From positions 786,552 to 850,551 of the forward strand of contig NZ_JASBQQ010000001.1 in NCBI RefSeq assembly GCF_029961185.1: a stretch of DNA of 64,000 nt. Reading direction: 5' to 3'. Below are positions 7,497-17,164 of the stretch, piece after piece; position 1 is the stretch's first letter; each line of letters begins with the position of its first letter. The notes below the pieces were generated by a model, which made no database searches, had not been told where the DNA came from, and saw only the letters and a list, made by a program, of their open reading frames with translations. Source of the DNA: Albidovulum aestuarii. GTDB taxonomy: Bacteria > Pseudomonadota > Alphaproteobacteria > Rhodobacterales > Rhodobacteraceae. The translations under genes were made by a program, and so were the position numbers.

Positions 7497-8713
7497 TGGT
7501 TTACCCCCGGGTCAGCCTTTATGCGCTCATGCTGGCGGCTGCCGGTATCCCGCTCTATATCCATCTGCCGCGGTTTGCGTCGGTCGAACTTGGTATTGCA
7601 CTTGGGACGATTGGGACCGTTCTGCTGGTGATACGCCTGATCGACCTTGTGCAGGACCCGCTCATTGGTTGGGCCATCGACAGGTGGTCCCGTGGGCAGA
7701 GCCTGTTTGCGCTTGCAGCCGCAACTGGGCTGGCCATCGGATTTCCGCTGCTTTTCATGCTGCGGCCCGGGCCGCATGTGGTTGCCGAACTGGTGGCGGT
7801 CCTCATCCTGCTGTTTTCGGCCTACAGCCTTGGTACGATCCTGCTGTATGGACGCAGCGCGACCCTTGCCGCGCGCCCCGACCCGCACGCGCTCATGACG
7901 CTTGCAGCCTATCGCGAAGGGGGCATGCTGGGCGGTGTCGTGATCGCGTCGATTGCGCCGTCGCTGCTGTTCGGCATGGGGGCTTCGGGTCAGGGATATC
8001 CCGCTTTCGGCATCCTTCTTGGCGCAATCGCGATCATTGCAGCCGTTCTGACCCGGCCGATCTGGCGCCGCAAACCGGTAATTGGTGAAGGGCTGTCCCT
8101 GTCCGGCATGGCCCGGGCAGGGGCGCTCAGACTCCTCGCCATCGCGCTGGTGAACAGTCTGCCCGTGGCCATCACCTCGACCCTGTTCCTGTTCTTCGTC
8201 GAAGACCGCCTTGACCTTCCCGGAAAGGCAGGCCCGCTTCTGGTTCTCTTCTTCCTGTCTGCAGGGTTAAGCGTTCCTGCCTGGACCCGGGCCAGCCATC
8301 GGCTGGGGCCAAGGACGACCATGCTGATTGCCATGCCACTTGCCGTTCTGGGCTTTGTCGGCGCGGCCTTCCTGGCGCCCGGAAACCTGTTCGGTTTCGC
8401 ATTGATCTGCATCGCATCCGGGGCGGCACTTGGCGCCGACATGGTCATACTGCCAGCCATGTTCTCAATCGCGCTGACTGCGGCCGGACTCAACGCCTCG
8501 ACTGCCTTCGGCATCTGGTCCTTCGCAGGAAAGCTCAGTCTGGCACTTGCCGCCTTCGCGGTACTTCCCCTGCTTGGCCAGAGCGACTTTGTCCCCGGCC
8601 AGCCCAACAGCCCGGAAGCCCTGGCCACGCTCAACATCGCCTATGCCGCCGTGCCCTGCATCCTGAAACTTTTCGCGATTGGCATGGTCCTCGCGCTGCC
8701 GTCAAAGGAGTGA
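7496..8713 (+). CDS. MFS transporter (GPH/melibiose-symporter-like)
   Basis: A protein of 405 residues, mostly hydrophobic, with about 12 predicted membrane segments. The stretch RLIDLVQDPLIGWAIDRW at about residues 44-61 is the signature loop of the glycoside-pentoside-hexuronide branch of the MFS. A GPH-type permease is part of the RpoE-linked gene group in R. sphaeroides. The cargo is unknown; in this operon a lipid, lipid precursor or oxidation product is more likely than a sugar, by inference. The start at ATG 7496 overlaps the preceding stop; GTG 7493 is possible. It ends with an AAAGGAG that serves the next gene. Confidence 0.82.
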   Translation: MVYPRVSLYALMLAAAGIPLYIHLPRFASVELGIALGTIGTVLLVIRLIDLVQDPLIGWAIDRWSRGQSLFALAAATGLAIGFPLLFMLRPGPHVVAELVAVLILLFSAYSLGTILLYGRSATLAARPDPHALMTLAAYREGGMLGGVVIASIAPSLLFGMGASGQGYPAFGILLGAIAIIAAVLTRPIWRRKPVIGEGLSLSGMARAGALRLLAIALVNSLPVAITSTLFLFFVEDRLDLPGKAGPLLVLFFLSAGLSVPAWTRASHRLGPRTTMLIAMPLAVLGFVGAAFLAPGNLFGFALICIASGAALGADMVILPAMFSIALTAAGLNASTAFGIWSFAGKLSLALAAFAVLPLLGQSDFVPGQPNSPEALATLNIAYAAVPCILKLFAIGMVLALPSKE

Positions 8714-8718
8714 AGCTT

Positions 8719-9279
8719 ATGAGAATCGCCGTCGTCATCCTGTTTCTGTTCGTCGTGGGGATTGCCGCCAGATCCCTTTTTCTGAGTTTCCGCGCCCAGT
8801 CCCCAGACGACTATACCGATACGGGACCTGCGTTTTCCCTTAAGGAGCATCTGTCGGGTCCTATCCTGTCAGAGGGGGTGATCTATGGGCCAACAGGCAA
8901 GATGACCAATACCTTCGTCGCCGAGATGGTCGGCGAATGGGACGGCGATACCGGCACGCTGAGTGAGCATTTCGTCTATTCCAATGGCGTCGAGCAGCAC
9001 CGCAAATGGTATCTGAAACTCGGCCCCGACAACACGTTCACGGCAACGGCGGATGATATCGTGGGCGAGGCGCAGGGCATCGTGTCGGGGGCGACCGTGA
9101 TGCTGCGCTACAAGATTGTGCTGCCACCAGACTCGGGGGGCCACACGCTGTCGGCAACCGACTGGATGTACCTGACACGTGATGGCTCCATAATGAACAA
9201 GTCCGAAATGCGAAAGTTCGGCATCAAGGTCGCCGAACTTGTAGCCACTATGCGTCCAAGCACCGGCAAGCCTAACTAG
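8719..9279 (+). CDS. DUF3833 family protein, membrane-anchored
   Basis: A protein of 186 residues with an N-terminal membrane segment (MRIAVVILFLFVVGIAARSL) that is either an anchor or an uncleaved signal. The body resembles DUF3833: LSGPILSEGVIYGP, FVAEMVGEWDGDTGTL, ARYK-like VMLRYKIVLP and TDWMYLTRDGSIMNKSEMRK. No function is known; the family is calycin-like in sequence pattern and recurs in these lipid-modification loci. ATG 8719 is chosen because AAAGGAG (8704-8710) lies 8 bp upstream; GTG 8710 falls inside that site. It is the last gene of the five-gene unit that starts at 4570. Confidence 0.8.
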   Translation: MRIAVVILFLFVVGIAARSLFLSFRAQSPDDYTDTGPAFSLKEHLSGPILSEGVIYGPTGKMTNTFVAEMVGEWDGDTGTLSEHFVYSNGVEQHRKWYLKLGPDNTFTATADDIVGEAQGIVSGATVMLRYKIVLPPDSGGHTLSATDWMYLTRDGSIMNKSEMRKFGIKVAELVATMRPSTGKPN

Positions 9280-9464
9280 GCTAAAGAGTTTGATGTGAAC
9301 GCGCCCGACATGTCGCCCGCTTCGTTCTCCGCCAACTTCCAACCATCATGTGTAATTCTTATGGCCAAGCCGCTTCCCAATCTCCAATCCAATTGAAGTC
9401 CGATTTGGTGAACTGGAAGAACGAAACGTCGTTGCATTCAGCTATATCTCTCCTGAGACGCGGG

Positions 9465-10055
9465 TTAGGTTGGGCAAGCTACACTCGGCCGATAGCTGAA
9501 CGTCCGCCAGGAGATCAGCTGGTCGTCGTTCTCGGCCTCGAAGCTGCAATGGAACTCCTGACGGATCTTGCCCTCCGACATCCCTGCCCGGCGCTCGGCC
9601 TCGATCCGCTCCGGCGTGATGGGACCCGTGTCGTCGATCGTCAACCGGCTGCAATGCCAACCCTCATCCCCAAGCGCGTTGATGTAGGTCCCGCAGGCAT
9701 GATTGCGGCCGCGTGGTGTGAAGGCAAGGAGTGCCCAGCCGTCATTCTCGACGAGGATCGGTCGGATGTAATCCCGGGAGTCCGGATGGGCGAGAGACCA
9801 TTCGGAGAAGACGACGCCCACGGGGTTTGAGCCAACCCCGCTGTTGTAATTGTGCGATCCGGCCATCTGCCAGATCGACCCGTTGACAGTCTCGATCAGC
9901 ATCTCCTGCGCGCTCGTGCGCCGTTGAACGGCCGACGGCAGCACCTGGTCGATGATCCGACGCCCCTTGTGGTCGACGCCGTTCCAGATCGTCCGCCGTG
10001 CCTGGGCCTGCTCGGGGACGAGATGCCATGCCGCCGGCATGCTTCGCCCGGACAA
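9465..10055 (-). pseudogene. Phage large terminase subunit, internal fragment
   Basis: The 196-residue reading frame matches the nuclease-side part of phage/prophage terminases: AWHLVPEQAQARRTIWNGVD, then EMLIETVNGSIWQMAGSHNY, VGVVFSEWSLAHPDSRDYIR, and ENDGWALLAFTPRGRNHA. The N-terminal ATPase Walker A part and the rest of the nuclease domain are missing, and the C-terminal end turns into unrelated sequence. No intact phage gene lies on either side. It is a decayed remnant; expression is doubtful. Confidence 0.75.
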
Positions 10056-10084
10056 TGAGGTTCTTCAACTGGTTATAGACCCGC

Positions 10085-10387
10085 TCACCCGCATCGAGCA
10101 TCTCGCGCAGGTGGCGCGAGATGCTCGATGCAGAGCGAGTGGATCGAACCGTCGACCGAGACCTCCGCCATCTGGCTGAAACCTGCATTCGTGAATGCCC
10201 GTCTGTTGCCGTTCACCAAGAACGTGAGGTCGCCCATGCTGTCGGCGTCGATGGTGCGTCGCAGCTCCGGGATGATCGGGATGTCCAGCCGGATCTGAAA
10301 GAGCCGCGGGGCATTGGTCCGAGATGTGACAATGACGCGCGCAAAGTGACCACTCGGCCGCCCGCATAGCGGTGCGGCGCCCCGCAC
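10085..10387 (-). pseudogene. Unidentified ORF fragment upstream of the terminase remnant
   Basis: The open frame has protein-like composition only in its middle part (LFQIRLDIPIIPELRRTIDA, MGDLTFLVNGNRRAFTNAGF, VSVDGSIHSLCIEHL). Coherent reading is lost at the inverted repeat 10091-10131; beyond it, another frame continues plausibly with LREMLDAGERVYNQLKNLIV. This suggests one gene split by a frameshift at the palindrome, in the same decayed phage segment. I do not recognise the family. Confidence 0.35.
10091..10131. repeat. Perfect 18-bp inverted repeat with 5-nt loop
   Basis: Arms at 10091-10108 and 10114-10131 are exact reverse complements around AGGTG. It lies inside the phage remnant at the point where the reading frame breaks. 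No T-run follows on either strand, so it is not an obvious terminator. Confidence 0.9.
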
Positions 10388-10424
10388 CGGAGATGCGGGG
10401 GGATCATCTGAAACGCGGCGTGGC

Positions 10425-10778
10425 CTATTTCAGCTTGATCGCAAAGTGCTTGCGCACCGGTTCCTCGATGGTCCAGGTGCCCATGAAGGTCGGCTCGACC
10501 ACGAAAGCGTCGCCTGGTGTCAGCGTGACCGGGGTACCGCAATCGGGTGTGATGGTGATGCGGCCCTCGATCAGGTGAACGAACTCGTAGAATTGATAGC
10601 TCGCGTGCCAAGTCCCGGTGGTGGCTTCCCATGTGCCGGAGATCATGCTGCCATCGAGCGAAGTGTGCTGCACCCAGTAGCGCATTGTCGGATTGCCCTC
10701 GGTCTTGATCCAACCCTCCAGATCGGTGGTGATGGGCTCCGGGCCCGGCGCAGGGAAGCGGAAAACCGTATCGCTCAT
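10425..10778 (-). CDS. Small cupin-domain protein (DUF861/EutQ-like)
   Basis: A single-domain cupin of 117 residues: SMISGTWEATTGTWHASY, FYEFVHLIEGRITITPDCG, then LTPGDAFVVEPTFMGTWTIE. Proteins of this DUF861 branch are often linked to enamine/ureidoglycine or ethanolamine metabolism, but many are uncharacterised. ATG 10778 follows a GAGGA site at the right distance; the ATG at 10790 is inside that ribosome-binding region. It is divergent from the GNAT gene and is the first intact gene after the phage remnant. Confidence 0.8.
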   Translation of the reverse strand: MSDTVFRFPAPGPEPITTDLEGWIKTEGNPTMRYWVQHTSLDGSMISGTWEATTGTWHASYQFYEFVHLIEGRITITPDCGTPVTLTPGDAFVVEPTFMGTWTIEEPVRKHFAIKLK

Positions 10779-10943
10779 ATCAATCCTCATGCGGCGTATC
10801 GTTGATCATAGCACTTGGTAGGCGGCACCCGCGCGCAGCGCAAGCAAGATGATCTGAACGCGCGCGATCACCAAGGGGACTGGCGAGCAGTCGCGAAATC
10901 AGTCAAAGACCGAAGCGCGCAGAATGCAAAGTCAGGGACGAGA

Positions 10944-11531
10944 ATGAGTATGGAGATCCGGAAGGCCAGAGCATCGGATGCCCCGCATCTGGTACGCTTC
11001 ATCAACGTGGCGGCCGACGACCTGCCGCTGTATTTCTGGCAAAAGACGGTCGGCCCGGAGGGTGACCCCTGGGCGCACGGTCAGGAACGTGCCGCCCGCG
11101 TGACGGGGAACTTTTCCTACACCAACGCGTGGTTGGCCGACCTCGACGGTGAAGTCGCCGCCTGCCTGCTTGGCTATGCCGCCGAAGACGAACCCGGCAC
11201 GATCGACCCGGACACACCGCCGATCTTCGTACCGCTTCTGGAGCTTGAAGCGCTGGCGCCAGGATCGTGGTATCTGAACGTTCTGGCCACCTACGAAGAC
11301 TATCGCGGCAAGGGTTTGGGCAGCGCGTTGCTGGGGCATGCTGAATCAATCGCGGTCGCCGCCGGTCACGATACCATCAGTTTAATCGCCGAGGACACGC
11401 ATCTTGACGCGCTCCGCCTCTACGCGTCCAAGGGCTACCGGCAGGTCGCCCGTCGTCCGGTCATCAAAGGTGATTGGAATGTCGATGCAACCGATTGGAT
11501 CTTGTTAACGAAGACCGTCCGGACCACCTGA
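10944..11531 (+). CDS. GNAT-family N-acetyltransferase
   Basis: A protein of 195 residues. The acetyl-CoA-binding motif A reads LNVLATYEDYRGKGLGSALL, with the R/Q-x-x-G-x-G/A pattern in RGKGLG, followed by motif B DALRLYASKGYRQVARRPV. The N-terminal half (IRKARASDAPHLVRFIN) is the usual start of the domain. AGGGACGAG lies just before ATG 10944; upstream in-frame sequence has low protein character. The substrate (amine, peptide or toxin) cannot be told. It stands alone between the cupin gene and tRNA-Cys. Confidence 0.85.
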   Translation: MSMEIRKARASDAPHLVRFINVAADDLPLYFWQKTVGPEGDPWAHGQERAARVTGNFSYTNAWLADLDGEVAACLLGYAAEDEPGTIDPDTPPIFVPLLELEALAPGSWYLNVLATYEDYRGKGLGSALLGHAESIAVAAGHDTISLIAEDTHLDALRLYASKGYRQVARRPVIKGDWNVDATDWILLTKTVRTT

Positions 11532-11754
11532 TCCCCGCACCAATGGTCAATGCTGCATCTGCCCGACGCGTCAAAGAGTGTTCTGTCGAATATCATCACC
11601 GACCGATGCTGTGATGCCGACCGGTTTCCGGAGGTGTTGAAGGACAAGGGCAAAAAAACCGGGCATCCGGGGCCGAAAGGCGATGAGAATAATGCAGAAT
11701 GTATGGATGCGCGATCTGGCGAACGTCGGTAGTCACGAATTTATTGAAAAACCT

Positions 11755-11828
11755 TGGAGGCGGGTACCGGAATCGAACCGGTCTTCACGGATTTGCAATC
11801 CGCTGCGTAACCTCTCCGCCAACCCGCC
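11755..11828 (-). tRNA. tRNA-Cys (anticodon GCA)
   Basis: A 74-nt tRNA on the minus strand: acceptor GGCGGGT (5' end at 11828) pairs with ACCCGCC, the anticodon GCA is at 11796-11794 in the loop of the GGATT..AATCC arm, the T arm carries GGTTCGATTCC, the discriminator is U73 (typical for Cys) and CCA is encoded at 11757-11755. Confidence 0.96.
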
Positions 11829-11949
11829 GGTCCGAGGCCTGCGTTGTCTAGCGTGGGTAGCAGGCAGCGTCAACGGGCTGCGAAGGGGGTGTTCCGTTTC
11901 TTTCCCGGATCGCCTATATGAGGCGATCTTGATCCGCAGGACCCCGCCG

Positions 11950-13146
11950 ATGTCTGACGCCCAACCGACCGCCCCCGTCACGCAGGATGTCGTGACCATT
12001 CCCCGCAAGTTGCCTGAAAGCGGGCGGGTGAACCTTGTCGGGCTGACGCGCGACCAGTTGCGCGATGCGCTGATCGCGGCGGGGACGCCGGAAAAGCAGG
12101 CCAAGATGCGGGTCGGGCAAGTCTGGCAGTGGATCTATCACTGGGGTGTGCGCGACTTTGCCGCCATGACCAATCTCGCCAAGGATTACCGGTCGATGCT
12201 GGCCGAAAGGTTCGAGATCGCGTTGCCAGAAATCGTCACTCGTCAGGTCTCGGCTGACGGCACCCGCAAATACCTTCTGCGCATCGCCGGCGGGCATGAG
12301 GTGGAAACCGTCTATATCCCGGAGGAGAACCGGGGAACCCTTTGTATTTCCTCTCAGGTCGGTTGCACGCTGACCTGCTCATTCTGTCATACGGGCACCC
12401 AGAAACTGGTCCGCAACCTGACGGCGGCGGAGATTGTCGGGCAGGTCATGCTCGCCCGCGATGATCTGGGCGAATGGCCCGAACAAGGCGCGCCTAAGAA
12501 CGAGACGCGGCTGGTGTCGAATGTCGTCCTGATGGGCATGGGCGAGCCCCTTTATAATTTCGACAATGTCCGCGACGCAATGAAGGTGGTGATGGATGGC
12601 GAGGGGCTGACCCTTTCGCGCCGCCGCATCACGCTGTCGACCTCCGGCGTCGTGCCCGAGATCGCCAAAACCGCCGAGGAAATCGGCTGCCTTCTAGCGG
12701 TCAGCTTCCATGCCACGACGGACGAGATCCGCGACCGGCTGGTGCCGATCAACAAGCGCTGGAACATCGAGGCGCTTCTGGCTGCCTTGCGCGACTATCC
12801 GCGCCTGTCCAATTCCGAACGCATCACCTTCGAATATGTGATGCTGAAAGGCGTCAACGACAGCGACGAGGATGCGAAACGGCTGGTGAAGCTGATCCGT
12901 GGTATCCCTGCCAAGATCAACCTCATCCCCTTCAACGAATGGCCTGGCAGCCCCTATCAGCGCTCGGACTGGGAGCGGATCGAGGCCTTCGCCGACATCA
13001 TCTACAAGGCCGGCTACGCCTCGCCCATCCGCACCCCGCGGGGCGAGGATATCATGGCGGCCTGCGGTCAGCTTAAATCCGCCACCGAACGCGCCCGCAA
13101 AAGCCGGGCCGAGATCGCCGCAGAGGCAGGCCTGCGGGGCGCCTGA
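11950..13146 (+). CDS. rlmN: Dual-specificity RNA methyltransferase RlmN
   Basis: A radical SAM enzyme of 398 residues that makes 2-methyladenosine at A2503 of 23S rRNA and A37 of some tRNAs. The iron-sulphur cluster motif is Cys139, Cys143 and Cys146 in [16 protein letters not shown], followed by [14 protein letters not shown], the SAM-binding strand [31 protein letters not shown], and the C-terminal AACGQLK segment with the methyl-carrying Cys. The start is at ATG 11950 (MSDAQPT), after the tRNA-Cys gene on the other strand; upstream in-frame codons would run through the tRNA. Confidence 0.96.
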   Translation: MSDAQPTAPVTQDVVTIPRKLPESGRVNLVGLTRDQLRDALIAAGTPEKQAKMRVGQVWQWIYHWGVRDFAAMTNLAKDYRSMLAERFEIALPEIVTRQVSADGTRKYLLRIAGGHEVETVYIPEENRGTLCISSQVGCTLTCSFCHTGTQKLVRNLTAAEIVGQVMLARDDLGEWPEQGAPKNETRLVSNVVLMGMGEPLYNFDNVRDAMKVVMDGEGLTLSRRRITLSTSGVVPEIAKTAEEIGCLLAVSFHATTDEIRDRLVPINKRWNIEALLAALRDYPRLSNSERITFEYVMLKGVNDSDEDAKRLVKLIRGIPAKINLIPFNEWPGSPYQRSDWERIEAFADIIYKAGYASPIRTPRGEDIMAACGQLKSATERARKSRAEIAAEAGLRGA

Positions 13147-13391
13147 GCCGGCGACTGCTTTCGGCATGTACGGCGGCCAGCGCCATTCCGTCGCTGGTAT
13201 CAAAAATCGACACAGTCAACGCCGCGGAGCCAATTTGTCGGAGCGATGCCGCGCGCATCCGAGCGCACCTTGCCTAGCAGAAGCACACCGGTCTACGCTG
13301 CGGACCTTGGGGACGGTGCCGACTTACCGTCTGTACGTGAAGACGCAAAAGTGATTGTCATCGGGTCGTCCGCCCCTGATCGGGACAGAGA

Positions 13392-15029
13392 ATGAACAGA
13401 TTCCCGCGCGCTCTACGAGTTCCTGTGCTTGCCGGAGGCACGGCGTCAGCGGCCTTTCTTCTCCTGGCCTGCATGCTGATAATCGGGGCACTCGCCGCCG
13501 TCTACGGACGCGGCATCAGTCATTCGGCTGTTTTCGTCACTGACTCCTTTGTATTTTTCGACGGAATTCACCGGATCGCCAATGGTCAGACGCCGAATGC
13601 CGATTTCTGGTCTCCGGTCGGTCCGCTGCCATACCTCTTTCCTTATTTCGGCTATCTCATCACGGGCACCTATGCCGGTGCCGTCGAGATGGGATCGCTG
13701 CTGATTGTGACGCCCACAATGGCCGCTGCCTCCGTGCTCCTGTGGAAGCGAACGCCCCCCATGATGGCGCTTCTTGTACTTGGCACGATTGCCGCAGTGA
13801 TGGTTGTGCCCCTGGTGCCCGGCATGGATGCCGACCAGGTGTCGCACGCGATGCATTACAATCGCTGGGGCTGGGGGATACTTCTGTCTTTGCTCACAAT
13901 CGGCTTGCCCGCGCGGAACGGTGCGGTGTGGGGATGCGTCGTCGTAGTTCTTGCGGGCGGTCTCTTGGCCGCGTTGTTCCTGATAAAGATCACTTACTTC
14001 CTCGTGGGTTCGGCCTATCTTCTTCTCTTGCTGTTTTATCCTGACCAGCGGCGGTGGCTTGCCCTGGGCTCCCTGATCACGGCTGCGGGAATGCTCGCAC
14101 TGGCCACGGTTATCTATCCCGAGATGGTCTTCGGCTACATTGCCTCGATTCAGGAAGCCCTCCACGCAGGCAAAGCCGTCCGCGGCCCGTATCTGAGCAT
14201 CGCGTTCAACGTGCGGGACACGCTTTTGCTGTTGGCCCTCGCGACCTATACGGTTCTCCTTCGCCCCGAAATCGATTGGCGCGATCTGGTGCTTGTTTTC
14301 TTTATCGTCGTCACCGGCATCGCCATCATCGACCAGAACTATCAGTTCAAGTTTATCGTTACATTTCCCGCCGCATTCGCGCTTCTGGTTGCCAATGCCC
14401 GGACCGGAAGCGATGCGCCAGCCAGGAGCGCCTCGGTCATCATCGCCTGCGCCGCGATAGCTCTTATTCCCTTTGCGCTGGATTGGAGCCGTGTGACGCT
14501 CTTGCACATCCGCGCGCCGCAAGGGAACGTCCCCGGGCTGACAGATCCGAAATTTGCAGAATTCTATATCTATGAGAACAAACCGCCGACGCCTACCGTT
14601 CCGCCAATCACTGAACCTGTGGATGTCGGCGCGCTGGTGGACGGAAAAGTGCCGATTACACATGTTCGGAAAACGGATTTCCCGTCAGTACTCGAAGACG
14701 GGGTGCGACTTCTGAAATCGGCCGGGGCGGATCGGTCCGAAATCACGACACTCGATTTTCTGAACACCATGCCACTGATGGTGGACGCGCCGCGTACCGC
14801 CAAGGGTTATTCCTGGCTGCATCTCGGGCGCAATGTCGGCGAAGACACGCTTCCCGACGGTGCCACGATGTTCAAGGGTATCGCCTACATCATGGTCCCG
14901 CTGAGGTCGCCGGAACATCCGAGCGTCATCAAACTGCTTGAGATTTACGGGGATTACCTGAAGGCGCATGCCGAAGTGGTCGACCACTCGGCCTCATGGG
15001 TCCTTCTGCGCCACAAACCCGCCGGGTGA
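13392..15029 (+). CDS. Polytopic membrane protein of unknown function (GT-C glycosyltransferase-like layout)
   Basis: A protein of 545 residues. Residues 1-350 contain about 10 hydrophobic segments; a first-loop stretch (VTDSFVFFDGIHRIANGQTP) just after TM1 and NADFWSPVGPLPYLFP resemble the acidic first extracytoplasmic loop of GT-C-type lipid-linked sugar transferases. Residues 380-545 are a soluble periplasmic domain. I do not recognise a named family. It stands alone, with 245 bp upstream and a convergent operon downstream. A weak GGGACAGAG precedes ATG 13392. Confidence 0.7.
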   Translation: MNRFPRALRVPVLAGGTASAAFLLLACMLIIGALAAVYGRGISHSAVFVTDSFVFFDGIHRIANGQTPNADFWSPVGPLPYLFPYFGYLITGTYAGAVEMGSLLIVTPTMAAASVLLWKRTPPMMALLVLGTIAAVMVVPLVPGMDADQVSHAMHYNRWGWGILLSLLTIGLPARNGAVWGCVVVVLAGGLLAALFLIKITYFLVGSAYLLLLLFYPDQRRWLALGSLITAAGMLALATVIYPEMVFGYIASIQEALHAGKAVRGPYLSIAFNVRDTLLLLALATYTVLLRPEIDWRDLVLVFFIVVTGIAIIDQNYQFKFIVTFPAAFALLVANARTGSDAPARSASVIIACAAIALIPFALDWSRVTLLHIRAPQGNVPGLTDPKFAEFYIYENKPPTPTVPPITEPVDVGALVDGKVPITHVRKTDFPSVLEDGVRLLKSAGADRSEITTLDFLNTMPLMVDAPRTAKGYSWLHLGRNVGEDTLPDGATMFKGIAYIMVPLRSPEHPSVIKLLEIYGDYLKAHAEVVDHSASWVLLRHKPAG

Positions 15030-15070
15030 TACCGAACGCCCCGCAGTCCCCGCGAAGTTGCAGCCGGTCG

Positions 15071-17164
15071 CTATTGCCATTGATGCAGTAGAACATCGAC
15101 CGCCATGCACCCGTCCCCGGTTACGAAAAGCGGGTTGATCTCAACCTCTGCAATCTTGTCCGAACCGGCCTCAACGGAGGCAGAAAAATCGGCGATCACT
15201 TGTGCAAGACGGGGGATGTCCACCGGCCTTGATCCACGATAACCGCCAAGCAGGCGGGCGGCCCGCAATCGGCGAAGTGCTACCTCAATCTCACCGGCAC
15301 CTGCGGGCAGAAGCAGCGTCGTGCTGTCGCCGACGAGTTCAGTCAGGATGCCGCCGGAGCCGAGCGTCAGGGCCATGCCGAATTGCGGATCCGAACGGAT
15401 CGAGAGGATCAGTTCAGCAACGGGCTTTTGCACCATGGCCTCAACTAGGAACCAGTCTGTCACAGCCTCCGGGTCATATGCTTTGACCGCTTGCCGCATC
15501 GCATCAAGCGCCGCCTGCACGGCGACCGCATCCGTCAGGCCCACGGCGACCGCGCCTGCCTCGGTCTTGTGGGCAAGGCGCGGCCCGATCATCTTCAGCA
15601 CCACCGGAAAGCCGAGTTTTTCTGCCGCTGCCACCACCTCATTGCCGCTGACCAGATGCCCCTCTGGTACCGGCAGTCCCATTTCGCGAAGATGTGCCTT
15701 ACCTGCGGCTTCATCAATCATGCGCAGGGCGCTGGAGGGTCGTGCGGGTAACAGCGGTGCAGGTTTCGCCTCGGCAATCCGTCTGCGCATCGCGCTCCAG
15801 CGTGTGGCGGCGCGGATCGCGTTTAGCGTCTCGTCGATCCCCTGCATCGGGGCGACACCCGCCGCGATCAGCATCTCGCGGGTCTCGGCGTCAATGTTTT
15901 CCGGTAGCGTGGCGCAGATCGCGGCAGGGATTCCGTGACCTCGGGCGGCCTCGGTGAACGCCTTTGCGTCATTGAGATAGTAGACCTTGGATTCGTCCAG
16001 CCCCTCAGCCGGGTAGTCCTGTACCAGCAGGGTTGCGTCGGCCTCGGCAAGACCCATGGCTCGGTCAAAAACGGGGCCGGTGGTGGCAGGCTGGCCCCAG
16101 ATCGGGGTCGTGTAGTCCAAGGGGTTCGAAACCGTGGCGATGGGCGGCAATAGAGCCGCCAGTTCGGCGCGGGCCGCCTGATCGAAGGCGGGAAAGTTCA
16201 GACCGATCGTCTCGGCATGGTCGGCAAGCATCGTCGCCCCGCCGCCCGAACAGGTGAATCCTGCCACCCGGTTACCCTTGGGAGCGCCTGCGACGCAAAG
16301 GAATTTCAAGGTTTCGAGGAGCTCCGAGGGGTTCTTGACCCGGATCACGCCGCACCGGTCAAAAAGCGCATTGTGCAGGTCATCCGCACCTGAAAGCGAA
16401 CCGGTATGGCTGACGGTCAGGCTCGCCCCGATCTTCGACGATCCGGTTTTAAGCGCCACGACCGGCACGCCCCGGTCCAGCGCCTTGAGACAGGCGGTCT
16501 CGAAGGCGCGGACATCGCGCAGCCCCTCGATATGGATGCCGATGGCACGGACGGCGGGGTGGTCGGCGAGGTGATCGACGAAATCCTCGATGGTCAGAAC
16601 CGACTGGTTGCCGCCCGAAATCATATGCGTGAACGGCAGCGAGCGTTGGGCCATCGTGATGTCCGACGATAGCATCCCTGACTGGGTGATGATCGCCGCA
16701 CCCCAGCCGGGGCAACTGCCGCCATGGGCAAAGGGCCAGAGTGCCGCGCGGTCGAGATAGTTGATCATGCCGTAGCAATTGGGCCCGATCAGCGCCATCT
16801 GCCCCGTGGCCTCGATCAACTGCCGCTCAAGCTCTGCCCCTCCGGCGCCAGCCTCGCGGAACCCGGCGGTGTAGCAGACGACGCCTCCCGCACCCATCGT
16901 CGCAAGCTCCCGCACCGTCTCCACAGCGGCGGTCGCGGGCACGGCGAGGAAGACGGCGTCGGGTGCTTCAGGCAGGTCGACAAGGCGGCGGCGGCAGGGA
17001 TAACCGCCCAGCGCGTCGCGTTTCGGGTTCACCGCCCAGATATCGCCCTGATAGCCGCGCCGCTCGGCTTCCTTGATCGCGACCTCGGCGTCGCGCCCGC
17101 CGACAAAGGCGATGTGGCGCGGGTTCAGAAGGCGGTTCAGATTGGCGCGGCGGTCCGGCGTCAT
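15071..17164 (-). CDS. ADP/NDP-forming acyl-CoA synthetase (ACD superfamily)
   Basis: A fused protein of 697 residues: N-terminal CoA-binding domain (LLNPRHIAFVGGRDAEVAIK), the succinyl-CoA-ligase-like middle with the phosphohistidine region VSHTGSLSGADDL, then a C-terminal ATP-grasp domain (LGFPVVLKMIGPRLAHKTEA, VEINPLFV). Such enzymes form or split acyl-CoA with ADP/ATP. ATG 17164 overlaps the stop of the acyl-CoA dehydrogenase gene by 4 bases, and longer in-frame starts would lie inside that gene. It is the last gene of a seven-gene operon. Together with the dehydrogenase it would activate and oxidise a carboxylic acid brought in by the ABC importer. Confidence 0.88.
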   Translation of the reverse strand: MTPDRRANLNRLLNPRHIAFVGGRDAEVAIKEAERRGYQGDIWAVNPKRDALGGYPCRRRLVDLPEAPDAVFLAVPATAAVETVRELATMGAGGVVCYTAGFREAGAGGAELERQLIEATGQMALIGPNCYGMINYLDRAALWPFAHGGSCPGWGAAIITQSGMLSSDITMAQRSLPFTHMISGGNQSVLTIEDFVDHLADHPAVRAIGIHIEGLRDVRAFETACLKALDRGVPVVALKTGSSKIGASLTVSHTGSLSGADDLHNALFDRCGVIRVKNPSELLETLKFLCVAGAPKGNRVAGFTCSGGGATMLADHAETIGLNFPAFDQAARAELAALLPPIATVSNPLDYTTPIWGQPATTGPVFDRAMGLAEADATLLVQDYPAEGLDESKVYYLNDAKAFTEAARGHGIPAAICATLPENIDAETREMLIAAGVAPMQGIDETLNAIRAATRWSAMRRRIAEAKPAPLLPARPSSALRMIDEAAGKAHLREMGLPVPEGHLVSGNEVVAAAEKLGFPVVLKMIGPRLAHKTEAGAVAVGLTDAVAVQAALDAMRQAVKAYDPEAVTDWFLVEAMVQKPVAELILSIRSDPQFGMALTLGSGGILTELVGDSTTLLLPAGAGEIEVALRRLRAARLLGGYRGSRPVDIPRLAQVIADFSASVEAGSDKIAEVEINPLFVTGDGCMAVDVLLHQWQ

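Noticed and set aside
9348-9830. Plus-strand open frame of 160 codons over the terminase remnant
   Set aside because: It is antisense to recognisable terminase sequence and has no domain or ribosome-binding site.
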